Shown in pieces: positions 28,363-37,085 of a stretch of 40,484 nucleotides of DNA. Position numbers and translations under genes: made by a program. Numbering within the stretch: position 1 is the stretch's first letter; the number at the start of each line of letters is the position of its first letter. This DNA is from an uncultured Bacteroidia bacterium (GTDB lineage: Bacteria > Bacteroidota > Bacteroidia > JACCXN01), in assembly GCA_937995645.1 (NCBI GenBank), contig CALKJP010000054.1, positions 1-40,484 of the forward strand. The letters run 5' to 3'. Below the pieces are notes generated by a model. That model saw only the letters and a list, made by a program, of their open reading frames with translations. It did not search any database and was not told the DNA's origin.

Positions 28363-29580
28363 TTATTCCAACGCTTTTAAACTATCGGCTGCCAATTGTT
28401 GGTAGCCATTGTTTTTTGCAGCAATTTCTTTTAACAATGCTTTTGCTTTTTCATTTTTACCATTTGCTTTATAGCTTAGCGCTAAGTACCATTTAGCAGA
28501 TTCCTGAAATTTGCTATTGTTGTTTTTTGATAATGGCTCTAAATAGTTAATGGCTTTTGTATAAGATGAATTATCAAAAGCAAATACTCCTGCATAATAT
28601 TGGTATTCGTCATTATTATAATTCGTTTGTGCCAGCGAATCCATTTTTAAAAATGCAGCCTCAAAGTTTTTTCTGTTATGCAAAGCAATGGCTTGATTAA
28701 AAGGATTATTTGCATCGAAAACTGCTTTTGCAAGCGATTTATTGGCACTTTCCTTTTCCTGTTTTGTTTCATCTAATACAGCTGCAGGAAACTGTTCAGC
28801 AGAAAAATAACCTTCTGTTTTTTTCTTATTACTTTCTTCTCTCTTTGGAATATCGTGTGTTATGGTAGAGCTTGCAGATGCAGGGGTATGGCTCATTTCT
28901 AAATTATCAATAGCATTAAATCTTCCACTTGCGTTTTTAGTTAAATCATATTCTTTGTTTCCATCCGCTAATACCATTCCTGAATTAGTAGAAGCCTGTT
29001 TTTGTAATGTTGTTTCTTTCATTGGCAAATCATGCTTATTGGCAATTTCTGTTTTTTCAATGATATTTTCTAATATGCTTTTTTGTTCAGATTTTTGTTG
29101 ATCTCTTAAAGTATAATTCGGAAAAATTGTTTGAGGGGCTGGAGCACTTTTTGCTTCAGCAGCTTCTTCGCTGTTGGCGCTATTCTCGGTAGCTTTTATA
29201 ATATCTGTTGGAACTTTAGTGTTCTTAAAAGTTTGTTCACTCACTACGCGACCTTCATCCAGCTTTAGCATTTTATTATAAATCCCGAAACTTATTAAAA
29301 TAAGTACAGATGCAGCTGCTGCCAGTATAACTTTGCTTTGAAAAGGAATAATTTTTCGATTGCTTGAATTTTGATATTTTCTACGAACAGCATGTTCTAT
29401 ATCCCTAATATTTTTGTCTCTGTTTAAACTAAGTCGTAGTCCATCAACGGCATCAGCCAAAACCGGATCTTCTTCAATGGCTTTTGCAAAATCCATTCGT
29501 TCTTTTGCAGGCAAGCCACCTCTTATAAAAGCCAATAGTTTTTCTTTTGTTGGCATGGTATGTTGTGATTTGTTTACCAT
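28363..29580 (-). CDS. Membrane protein, putative anti-sigma-like N-terminus with TPR-like C-terminal region
   Basis: Downstream of and overlapping the ECF sigma gene; one TM (KVILAAAASVLILISFGIY); AIALHNRKNFEAAFLKMDSL...YYAGVFAFDNSSYTKAINYLEPL. Confidence 0.6.
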   Translation of the reverse strand: MVNKSQHTMPTKEKLLAFIRGGLPAKERMDFAKAIEEDPVLADAVDGLRLSLNRDKNIRDIEHAVRRKYQNSSNRKIIPFQSKVILAAAASVLILISFGIYNKMLKLDEGRVVSEQTFKNTKVPTDIIKATENSANSEEAAEAKSAPAPQTIFPNYTLRDQQKSEQKSILENIIEKTEIANKHDLPMKETTLQKQASTNSGMVLADGNKEYDLTKNASGRFNAIDNLEMSHTPASASSTITHDIPKREESNKKKTEGYFSAEQFPAAVLDETKQEKESANKSLAKAVFDANNPFNQAIALHNRKNFEAAFLKMDSLAQTNYNNDEYQYYAGVFAFDNSSYTKAINYLEPLSKNNNSKFQESAKWYLALSYKANGKNEKAKALLKEIAAKNNGYQQLAADSLKALE

Positions 29581-30224
29581 TGTTTTTTACGCATTATGTT
29601 CCACAGATTTCTTTTCCCGTTTTGCAAATAACTTTTCACCTGTTTTAAATCATAGCCTGTAATTGTTGCTACATCCTGATAACTTTTTTCTTCAATATAA
29701 AAAAGTTTAATACAAATTCTCTGTTCGTTGTTTAGTTGTTCTATTGCTAATTCTAACTGTTGTAATTGCTCTTCATTTTCATTGGTATTAGTTAGATGCA
29801 TTTCTTCGGCCATTTCCATAAAAAGCTGTTCACTTTTTTGCCATTTATCAGATATTTTGTTTTTATTTTTTTCAGAACGTAATTGCATAAGGCAGTAATT
29901 GCGAGTTACAGAATGAAGCCAGGAAGAAAAATTACTTATTTCATAATTATGTATTTCTTGCATTACTTTTTCAAAAACTTCCATAACGGCATCTTTACTT
30001 TTTTCTTCATCTTTCAGATATTTCATACAAATACCATATACTAAGTAAGTGTAGCGTTCAAATAATATACCCATACATTCCTTGTCATCGCTTTTTTTAA
30101 AGCGATTTATCAGACTACTATCAGCTTCTTTAGTTTTATTTTTGCGGAATAAAAACAATATTATTTTATTGATTCTCAAAAATACATTATTTGATAAAAT
30201 ACGAATTATTAAATAAATAAACAA
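29574..30224 (-). CDS. ECF-family RNA polymerase sigma factor; true start probably downstream of 30224
   Basis: ECMGILFERYTYLVYGICMKYLKDEEKSKDAVMEVFEKV, NFSSWLHSVTRNYCLMQLR, LNNEQRICIKLFYIEEKSYQDVATITGYDLKQVKSYLQNGKRNL. Confidence 0.85.
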   Translation of the reverse strand: MFIYLIIRILSNNVFLRINKIILFLFRKNKTKEADSSLINRFKKSDDKECMGILFERYTYLVYGICMKYLKDEEKSKDAVMEVFEKVMQEIHNYEISNFSSWLHSVTRNYCLMQLRSEKNKNKISDKWQKSEQLFMEMAEEMHLTNTNENEEQLQQLELAIEQLNNEQRICIKLFYIEEKSYQDVATITGYDLKQVKSYLQNGKRNLWNIMRKKQW

Positions 30225-30274
30225 GTAGAACTTGAATTTTTAAGGTTTTAAAAAGATTTCTAACTTGCACACGT

Positions 30275-33200
30275 ATGTTTAAACACCATTTAAATAAATT
30301 CTTATCGGCAATTTATTTTGTTGCAATTTCCCTTGTTGTTTTTGGCCAAAACAATACCATAAAGTTTACCCGTATTTCATTAAAAGAAGGCTTATCGCAA
30401 AGTACCGTAAATTCTATATTACAGGATAAACGTGGGTTTATGTGGTTTGCTACTCAGGATGGATTAAACAGATACGATGGATATACTTTTACCGTATTTA
30501 AGCATAGTTTGCAGGATACTAATTCTATTTCCAATAACTTTATACATGCTATTGTAGAAGATGTTTATGGAAATATTTGGGCTGCTACTGATGCAGGTTT
30601 AAATTGTTACAATCCCGAAACACAAAAGTTTACCAGATACTTTGCTCAGCCAAATAATAAAAATTGGCTGGGAAGTAATACCATTCATGCCTTGGCTGCA
30701 GATAAAAACGGAAATATTTGGGTAGGAACCGCTGATGCCGGATTATACTATTTTGATGTAAAAGCAAAATTGTTTAAAGCATACAAATCTGATTTTTCTG
30801 ATTCTACAATTAGCAGTAATGCCATTCAATCGTTATTTATAGATAAAAATGAAAATCTTTGGATTGGTACAGTTGGCGGTGGTTTAAATTTTTTCGACAG
30901 TAAATACAGAAAATTTAAAGTTTATCAAGAAAATGGTAAAGAAACATCCATTAGCAATAATTTAATCTGGTCGGTAATTCAGGATTCTGAAGGTTTTATT
31001 TGGGTAGGAACAAACGATGGATTAAATAGGTTGGATATAAAAAGTCAAACAATTAAGCATTTTAAAAATAAACCCGGAGATGTTTTTTCATTAAGCAATA
31101 ATGTTGTAAAAAGTATTTTAGAAGATAATTTAGGAAATATTTGGGTGGCTACATCAGGAGGTTTAAATCGTTTAAATAAAGCAACAGCAACATTTACCCG
31201 TTTTCAGCATCAGCCTTATATACAATCCAGTTTATCGAATGATAATTTGTTTTCACTTTATCAGGATAGAACGGGTATCATGTGGGTTGGAACCAACAAA
31301 GGAATAAGCAAGTTCGATAACACCAAACAAAATTTTATTCATTACAGAAATATTCCTTACGAAGAAAATACCATTAATAACGATGTAATATGGAGTATTT
31401 ATGAAGATTCGCAGGGCATTTTGTGGGTTGGTACTGAAGAGGGTTTAAACAGAATAGACCGTAAACAATTTAAAGTAAAGCACTATAAACATGGTGCATC
31501 AAAACGTAATGTAAAGTATAACGAGTATATATTTTCTTTGTTTGAAGATAGCGATGGAGTGCTATGGGTAGGAACCGATGCCGGATTATATACATTTAAC
31601 AAATCAGCCGAAAAATTTAATCTTTTTAAAACCGTAGCGAAAGAACTTTCGCCATTAGAAGAAAAACGTGTGTATTATATTTTTGAAGATACAAACAAAA
31701 ACTTATGGGTTGGTACTAAAGAAGGCCTATACATTATTGATAAATCAAGAAAAAATATTCAACATTTTATAAATAATCCAGACGATAGCTTATCAATAAG
31801 CAATAATATTATAAGAGTAATTATAAAAGACAAAAATGATAATATTTGGATTGGCACAAATGGAGGGGGCCTAAACAAAGCTATTGTAATTGAAAAAGAG
31901 GGAGAAATTAATGTTCATTTTAAATCTTATCAGGCAGCAAAGGGAAGTATTAACAACAATATTATCTTAAGTATATACGAAGACAAAAACGGATTCTTCT
32001 GGATAGGAACTTATGGAGGAGGCTTAAATCGCTTCGATCCATCTACCGGTTCGGCTGAAGCATTTACCGAAAAAAACGGATTGTCGAACGATGTAGTTTA
32101 TAGCGTTTATTCCGATTCAAAAAGTAATTTATGGATGAGTACCAATAAAGGTATTTCCATGTTCAATCCTAAAACACGACAATTTTCCAATTACTTTGAA
32201 AACGATGGCTTACAAAGTAATGAGTTTAATATTGGTGCACATTTTCAAAGTAAAAAAGGCGAATTGTTTTTTGGAGGAATAAATGGATTTAATTGTTTTT
32301 TCCCTGATAAAATTTCTATAAATACCATACCTCCACAAGTTGTATTAACCAACTTTCAAATTTTTAACAAACCCATTTATCCCGGAGATAATTCACCACT
32401 TAAAAAATCAATTTCAGAAACCGAAGAATTAGTGCTTTCATACAAAGATGATGTTATAACATTTGAATTTGCCGCCTTGCATTATTCCTCACCTGAAGCA
32501 AACCGCTATGCTTATATGATGGAAGGATTTGATGAAGGCTGGAACTATGTGGATACCAGAAGACAGGCAAGTTATACTAATCTGGATCCCGGCACTTATA
32601 CATTTAGAGTAAAAGCATCTAACTCAGATGGAGTATGGAACGAAAATGGTGTTTCACTAACCGTTATTATTACTCCACCATTTTGGATGCGCTGGTGGTT
32701 TAGAATAGCATTTATTTTAGGCGCAATTGGAATTGTTTTTTACTTCTATCGTAGAAGAATAAATCGCATAAGCAGCCAGAAAAAATATCTGGAAAAATTA
32801 GTGCGCGAGCGCACCATGGAGGTTGTACAACAAAACGAAAAAATTCGCAAGCAAAACGAATTGCTCGAAAAAGAGAAAGAAAAAGTAGAAAAATTACTTT
32901 TAAATATACTCCCACAAGAAACCGTTGAAGAGCTTAAAAGTAAAGGCAAAGCATCACCACGTAGCTACCGTATGGCATCTGTAATGTTTACCGATTTTAA
33001 AGGATTTACCCAGCGTGCAGAATCTATGCGTCCACAAGAACTGGTAGATGCGCTCGACAGATACTTTATAAAGTTTGATGAAATTATTATGAAATATGGA
33101 TTAGAAAAAATAAAAACTATTGGCGATTCATACATGTGTGCCGGAGGGGTACCTATTAGAAACCGAAGCAATCCGATAGATATCGTTTTGGCAGCCTTAG

Positions 33201-34195
33201 AAATACAACGATACATGAAACAAATGCAAGAAGAAAGTATTGCAAAAGGCGAAAAACCATGGGAATTAAGAATAGGTATTCATACCGGCGAAATAATTGC
33301 AGGGGTAATAGGGATAAAACGCTTTGCCTATGATATATGGGGAGATACCGTAAATGTTGCAAGTAGAATGGAAATGCAAGGCGAAGTAGGTAAAGTAAAT
33401 ATATCAGGTGCAACTTACGAACTTATTAAAGATTATTTTGAATGTACATACAGAGGTAAAGTTCCTGCCAAAAATAAGGGCGAAATCGATATGTATTTTG
33501 TAGAAAAAATACGTCCTGAATTATCTGAAAATGGCGATGGAATAATACCAAATGATACATTTAGAGCCAACATGGCTACCAACTTGTATTATCGAATTAA
33601 TTATAGAAAAGCCGAGCAGTTTATATTAAAGAAATTAGAGCGAGAGCTTCCAAAAGATTTATACTATCATGGTTTACATCATACCATTGATGTACGCGAT
33701 GCTGCTGAACGTATTGGCAAAGCAGAAGGAGTAGAAGGAGAAGATATGCATATACTTAAAACAGCTGCCATGTTTCACGATGCCGGTTTTGTAAAACAGT
33801 ATTTTAAAAATGAACCGATAGGAGTGGAAATGTGTAAAGAAATTCTTCCTCAATTTGGGTACAGTCCGGAGCAAATAGAGGCTATTGAAAAAATGATTAT
33901 GGCAACACAAATCCCTCAAAATGCACAAACCCTACTTGAAAAAATTATTTGCGATGCCGATTTGGATTATTTAGGAAGAGAAGAAGATTTCTTTAAAATT
34001 GCAGATACACTTAAAATGGAGCTAATGGCTCGCGGCAAAGTAAGCAGCGATAAAGAATGGGATGCTATACAGATTGCCTTTTTGGAAAAGCATACCTATT
34101 TTACAGATTATTCAAAAAAATACCGTCAACCGGTTAAAGAAAAGCATATTGAAATGATTAAAAAACGATATGCAGAAAATAATTATAAATCATAA
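30275..34195 (+). CDS. Multidomain sensor: two-component-regulator propeller repeats, Y_Y_Y, TM, coiled coil, class III adenylyl cyclase, HD phosphohydrolase domain
   Basis: About 14 xxWxGTxxGLxxxx repeats; TYTFRVKASNSDGVWNE; TM WWFRIAFILGAIGIVFYFY; MFTDFKGFTQRAE, EKIKTIGDSYM, YDIWGDTVNVASRME; HGLHHTIDV...MFHDAGF...CDADLDYLG. Confidence 0.9.
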   Translation: MFKHHLNKFLSAIYFVAISLVVFGQNNTIKFTRISLKEGLSQSTVNSILQDKRGFMWFATQDGLNRYDGYTFTVFKHSLQDTNSISNNFIHAIVEDVYGNIWAATDAGLNCYNPETQKFTRYFAQPNNKNWLGSNTIHALAADKNGNIWVGTADAGLYYFDVKAKLFKAYKSDFSDSTISSNAIQSLFIDKNENLWIGTVGGGLNFFDSKYRKFKVYQENGKETSISNNLIWSVIQDSEGFIWVGTNDGLNRLDIKSQTIKHFKNKPGDVFSLSNNVVKSILEDNLGNIWVATSGGLNRLNKATATFTRFQHQPYIQSSLSNDNLFSLYQDRTGIMWVGTNKGISKFDNTKQNFIHYRNIPYEENTINNDVIWSIYEDSQGILWVGTEEGLNRIDRKQFKVKHYKHGASKRNVKYNEYIFSLFEDSDGVLWVGTDAGLYTFNKSAEKFNLFKTVAKELSPLEEKRVYYIFEDTNKNLWVGTKEGLYIIDKSRKNIQHFINNPDDSLSISNNIIRVIIKDKNDNIWIGTNGGGLNKAIVIEKEGEINVHFKSYQAAKGSINNNIILSIYEDKNGFFWIGTYGGGLNRFDPSTGSAEAFTEKNGLSNDVVYSVYSDSKSNLWMSTNKGISMFNPKTRQFSNYFENDGLQSNEFNIGAHFQSKKGELFFGGINGFNCFFPDKISINTIPPQVVLTNFQIFNKPIYPGDNSPLKKSISETEELVLSYKDDVITFEFAALHYSSPEANRYAYMMEGFDEGWNYVDTRRQASYTNLDPGTYTFRVKASNSDGVWNENGVSLTVIITPPFWMRWWFRIAFILGAIGIVFYFYRRRINRISSQKKYLEKLVRERTMEVVQQNEKIRKQNELLEKEKEKVEKLLLNILPQETVEELKSKGKASPRSYRMASVMFTDFKGFTQRAESMRPQELVDALDRYFIKFDEIIMKYGLEKIKTIGDSYMCAGGVPIRNRSNPIDIVLAALEIQRYMKQMQEESIAKGEKPWELRIGIHTGEIIAGVIGIKRFAYDIWGDTVNVASRMEMQGEVGKVNISGATYELIKDYFECTYRGKVPAKNKGEIDMYFVEKIRPELSENGDGIIPNDTFRANMATNLYYRINYRKAEQFILKKLERELPKDLYYHGLHHTIDVRDAAERIGKAEGVEGEDMHILKTAAMFHDAGFVKQYFKNEPIGVEMCKEILPQFGYSPEQIEAIEKMIMATQIPQNAQTLLEKIICDADLDYLGREEDFFKIADTLKMELMARGKVSSDKEWDAIQIAFLEKHTYFTDYSKKYRQPVKEKHIEMIKKRYAENNYKS

Positions 34196-34210
34196 TTTAA
34201 AACACCTATT

Positions 34211-34256
34211 TATCACTAAAAAGCCCTCCAAATTTTTGGAGGGCTTTTTAGTGATA
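34211..34256. terminator. Bidirectional terminator, 46-bp near-continuous palindrome
   Basis: TATCACTAAAAAGCCCTCCAAA-TT-TTTGGAGGGCTTTTTAGTGATA: perfect 22-bp arms between convergent genes. Confidence 0.9.
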
Positions 34257-34267
34257 CTCATACAAAT

Positions 34268-35092
34268 TTAAGAACCTAATATTCCTCCTGAAACGGTAAC
34301 TTGAATTGGATTTACACAAAGCACAGGAATTTGCGGATCGTTCGTTAAAATATGTTGTTCGTCTGATGAACCTAAAAAGTCAGGAACACCAGCCGCATCC
34401 GGATCGTTTACTATTGCAATTAAATCAGCATTGATGGATGCTGCATATCGAATGGTAAGTTTGGTAAAATTTCCTTTATCTTCAGAAATTACAATTTCAT
34501 ACGGAATATTCTGCTCTTTCAAGAATCTTTCGGTAAATGCAACATTTCTTTTTACTGCATTACTCAAAAACTCATCATCTTCTTTTGGGGCAAATACATA
34601 TACTTTTGAACCAAAATATTTAGCTAAATATGCCGTAGAATCAAGCTTTTGCTTGGTTTCTTTCGACATATCCATGGGCAATACTATTTTCTCGTATCCA
34701 TCTGAAATGCTTTTTTCTTGTACCACAATAAATGGAACATTAGAGTTAGTAATAACCTTTATAGCGTTGCTTCCTGTTAAGTGCTGAATTCCTCTTACTC
34801 CATGAGTCCCCATAATAATAAGTTTTGCACCAATTTCTGCGGCTACATCCCCAATATCATCAAAAATATTACCTACACGTGCAATAATATTAACTGTTAC
34901 ATCATGTTTTGCTCTAGTATCTTCTGCAATTTTGTTTAATTTCTCTTTTGCAGCATCAATGGCGTTTTGTTTAGCTACTATGTGCAACAGGTTTATTTCT
35001 GCCCCCAGCTTTTTAGCTAATACAATTGCATGATTCAAGGCACAATCTGCTACTTTGGTAAAATCGGTTGGAACTAAAATTACATTTTTCAT
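34268..35092 (-). CDS. Universal stress protein (two Usp domains)
   Basis: NVILVPTDFTKVADCALNHAIVLAKKLGAEINLLHIV, LIIMGTHGVRGIQHLTGSNAIKVI, VPFIVVQE. Confidence 0.85.
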   Translation of the reverse strand: MKNVILVPTDFTKVADCALNHAIVLAKKLGAEINLLHIVAKQNAIDAAKEKLNKIAEDTRAKHDVTVNIIARVGNIFDDIGDVAAEIGAKLIIMGTHGVRGIQHLTGSNAIKVITNSNVPFIVVQEKSISDGYEKIVLPMDMSKETKQKLDSTAYLAKYFGSKVYVFAPKEDDEFLSNAVKRNVAFTERFLKEQNIPYEIVISEDKGNFTKLTIRYAASINADLIAIVNDPDAAGVPDFLGSSDEQHILTNDPQIPVLCVNPIQVTVSGGILGS

Positions 35093-35140
35093 ATAGGCTT
35101 TAAAGTTTTTATTTTATATAAAAAACTATGATTTAGCTGA

Positions 35141-35171
35141 CAAAAGTAGTGATTTTAATTATGCCAACAAA
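35141..35171 (-). promoter_or_regulatory. Canonical Bacteroidota promoter TTTG-N19-TACTTTTG for the Usp gene
   Basis: Plus-strand CAAAAGTA (35141-35148) and CAAA (35168-35171) with exactly 19 nt between. Confidence 0.65.
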
Positions 35172-35174
35172 AAA

Positions 35175-35207
35175 GGGTTAGTATTTTGAATTTCAAAATA
35201 CTAACCC
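35175..35207 (-). terminator. Hairpin terminator downstream of 35269-35457
   Basis: GGGTTAGTATTTTGAA-T-TTCAAAATACTAACCC, perfect 16-bp arms; minus strand followed by TTTTTT. Confidence 0.8.
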
Positions 35208-35268
35208 GATACAGCTAAAAACTAAACTTTTGTAGCTTAAAGAGAATAATTGTAATAAGATTTAATTT

Positions 35269-35457
35269 TTAGTGTTGAGCTTCTTTATCGCCTGAACCAT
35301 AAAGGTACATGCAAAAAAATGTGCCAAACAGCGTTATTAAAAACATAATTAATCCCTTAATTCCTGTTGAACTTTCCATTTCTAAATATCCCCAGCGAAA
35401 AGGGAATAAAATGATTAAAAACATAATGGTAACTGCTGCTATTTTTCTCGTATTCAT
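35269..35457 (-). CDS. Small hypothetical membrane protein (two predicted TM)
   Basis: 62 aa, IAAVTIMFLIILFPFRWGY and GLIMFLITLFGTFFCMYLYG; between oriented neighbours with its own terminator. Confidence 0.55.
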   Translation of the reverse strand: MNTRKIAAVTIMFLIILFPFRWGYLEMESSTGIKGLIMFLITLFGTFFCMYLYGSGDKEAQH

Positions 35458-35479
35458 AATTTAAAAATTTAAATTAGTA

Positions 35480-35890
35480 TTATGCTTGTTCATGATAATC
35501 CTGTTGTTCTTCCGTTTCAATAGGAGCGCTCATTTCTTTCCCTTTCATATTTTGTTGATTTAGCGTCCACGAATCGGTTGTGGTTGTTTGCAACCAGTTT
35601 TCACCCGATTTTCTAAAAATTTGTACCGATAAACCGAATACCTCCTGAAATAACATTTCCAGTTGATTTACCTGCATATCGCCATCAATACTTATGATAC
35701 CGTTTTTATCTTTATGTCGTATGTCCTTTATTAATTCATCTACATGGTGCATTTCACTTAATGGTGATGCTTCGCCTGCTGCATGGGGCTTTTTAAAAAA
35801 ACTGATTTTTAAATAAGGGAAACGCTTATTAAAAGCTTTTTGAATTTCTCCTACTGTTTTTGTTTCGTTAATTACTAGTTCCATAAACAA
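35480..35890 (-). CDS. Hypothetical protein
   Basis: 136 aa ORF, coding-like composition, promoter-like CAAAAATA (minus TATTTTTG) at 35907-35914. Confidence 0.6.
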   Translation of the reverse strand: MFMELVINETKTVGEIQKAFNKRFPYLKISFFKKPHAAGEASPLSEMHHVDELIKDIRHKDKNGIISIDGDMQVNQLEMLFQEVFGLSVQIFRKSGENWLQTTTTDSWTLNQQNMKGKEMSAPIETEEQQDYHEQA

Positions 35891-35958
35891 TTGTTTAAAT
35901 TAATTTCAAAAATATATTGCTTATATGGCTATAAAAATGACGAAAATCAGGTATTTGA

Positions 35959-35972
35959 TTGATTTATATCAT
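35959..35972. promoter_or_regulatory. FNR/CRP-family-like box TTGATTTATATCAT
   Basis: TTGAT-N4-ATCAt (one mismatch to TTGATN4ATCAA) between divergent genes. Confidence 0.45.
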
Positions 35973-36036
35973 AATTCATTATTGTGTCGCATTATACTTT
36001 TGCGGTAAAGATTTACAATCCATTTAAATAATAATT

Positions 36037-36420
36037 ATGAAAACAGCAGAAATTAAAATGCCGGAATTACACCAATTACATAAAGAGTGGGCAAACAAAT
36101 TAAACTTTTACAGAGACGATATTAAATCGCTTGAAAAAAGAATAGAAGAAATAGCATCGAAATATACCGCTAAGGAAGTTTTAGCTATGATTGAGCATTT
36201 CCAAAATCAGATTAAAATTCAACGTAACGAAATGGATATTTTGATGCACGATATTAATGCAGAAGAAAAAGAATTACAGGATAATATTAGTGATAATCCA
36301 ACTGCATGGGATCATAGAAAAGCTGCACATACAAGCATTAATGAGCGCATGATAATATTCGAAAAACTTTTTGCCGATATGCGAAGAGAATTAATTGGAT
36401 TTGCGGCAAAATATATGTAG
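36037..36420 (+). CDS. Hypothetical coiled-coil protein
   Basis: 127 aa helical ORF; -7-like TACTTTTG at 35995-36002; followed by strong terminator. Confidence 0.65.
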   Translation: MKTAEIKMPELHQLHKEWANKLNFYRDDIKSLEKRIEEIASKYTAKEVLAMIEHFQNQIKIQRNEMDILMHDINAEEKELQDNISDNPTAWDHRKAAHTSINERMIIFEKLFADMRRELIGFAAKYM

Positions 36421-36437
36421 TAGTAGTTTTTGTTTTA

Positions 36438-36473
36438 TTGAAAAAAGGCTTGCAATTGCAAGCCTTTTTTCAA
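36438..36473. terminator. Bidirectional terminator, 36-bp perfect palindrome
   Basis: TTGAAAAAAGGCTTGCAA|TTGCAAGCCTTTTTTCAA between convergent genes. Confidence 0.9.
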
Positions 36474-37081
36474 ACCCCGTATATCAAAATAAATTCACTT
36501 AAAAATCCGGTAACAAAACCTGCAAGTACTTGCATGGGATTATGCGCATTTAAACGTAAGCGCGAACTTGCCACTAAACCTGAAATAAAAACTAATAGAA
36601 TAATAAATAAAAACATATCGGTTTTAAATCGTAGCGAAATTCCCATAATTGCTCCTAATAGTCCACCAATGCCTACCATATGAGCGCTTATTTTCCATAC
36701 TAAATTTACAATTAAACATATTACAACAGCCAAAGATGCTCCAAGTATCATAAGCATAAGCATGGGAGGTAGCGGTGTTTTTTGTAAAATAAAATAGGTT
36801 ATCATGTAAAATACGGCTGTAAGTAAGTAGGGTATTCTTCTTTCCTGTATTTGATGCATGTGCAAACTGTTAATCCATCCTTTTTTTAGCATGTAATACG
36901 ATATTAAAGCCGGAACTAATGCTGTGTTCAAAAATATTAATCCTAAAATGATTCTTTTAAATTCAGGAGTCAGCGAATACGAAAAATAACTGCCGGAATT
37001 TAGAATAATTAAGCTGCCGATAAATGGCATTAATACAGGATGAAAAATGTAAGAAATAATTTTGGCAAGTTGTAGGCCCAT
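36470..37081 (-). CDS. PAP2-like integral membrane protein
   Basis: Multiple TM; KISAHMVGIGGLLGAIMG, ASSRLRLNAHNPMQVLAGFVTGFLSEF. Confidence 0.7.
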   Translation of the reverse strand: MGLQLAKIISYIFHPVLMPFIGSLIILNSGSYFSYSLTPEFKRIILGLIFLNTALVPALISYYMLKKGWINSLHMHQIQERRIPYLLTAVFYMITYFILQKTPLPPMLMLMILGASLAVVICLIVNLVWKISAHMVGIGGLLGAIMGISLRFKTDMFLFIILLVFISGLVASSRLRLNAHNPMQVLAGFVTGFLSEFILIYGV

Positions 37082-37085
37082 ACAA

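Noticed and set aside
32712-33928. Minus ORFs inside the cyclase sensor (32712-32915, 32746-32949, 32965-33216, 33156-33413, 33674-33928)
   Set aside because: Shadow ORFs opposite conserved cyclase/HD coding sequence; low-complexity composition.
36438-36683. 81-aa plus ORF starting at the terminator
   Set aside because: TTG start within a palindromic terminator and antisense to a clear membrane-protein gene.
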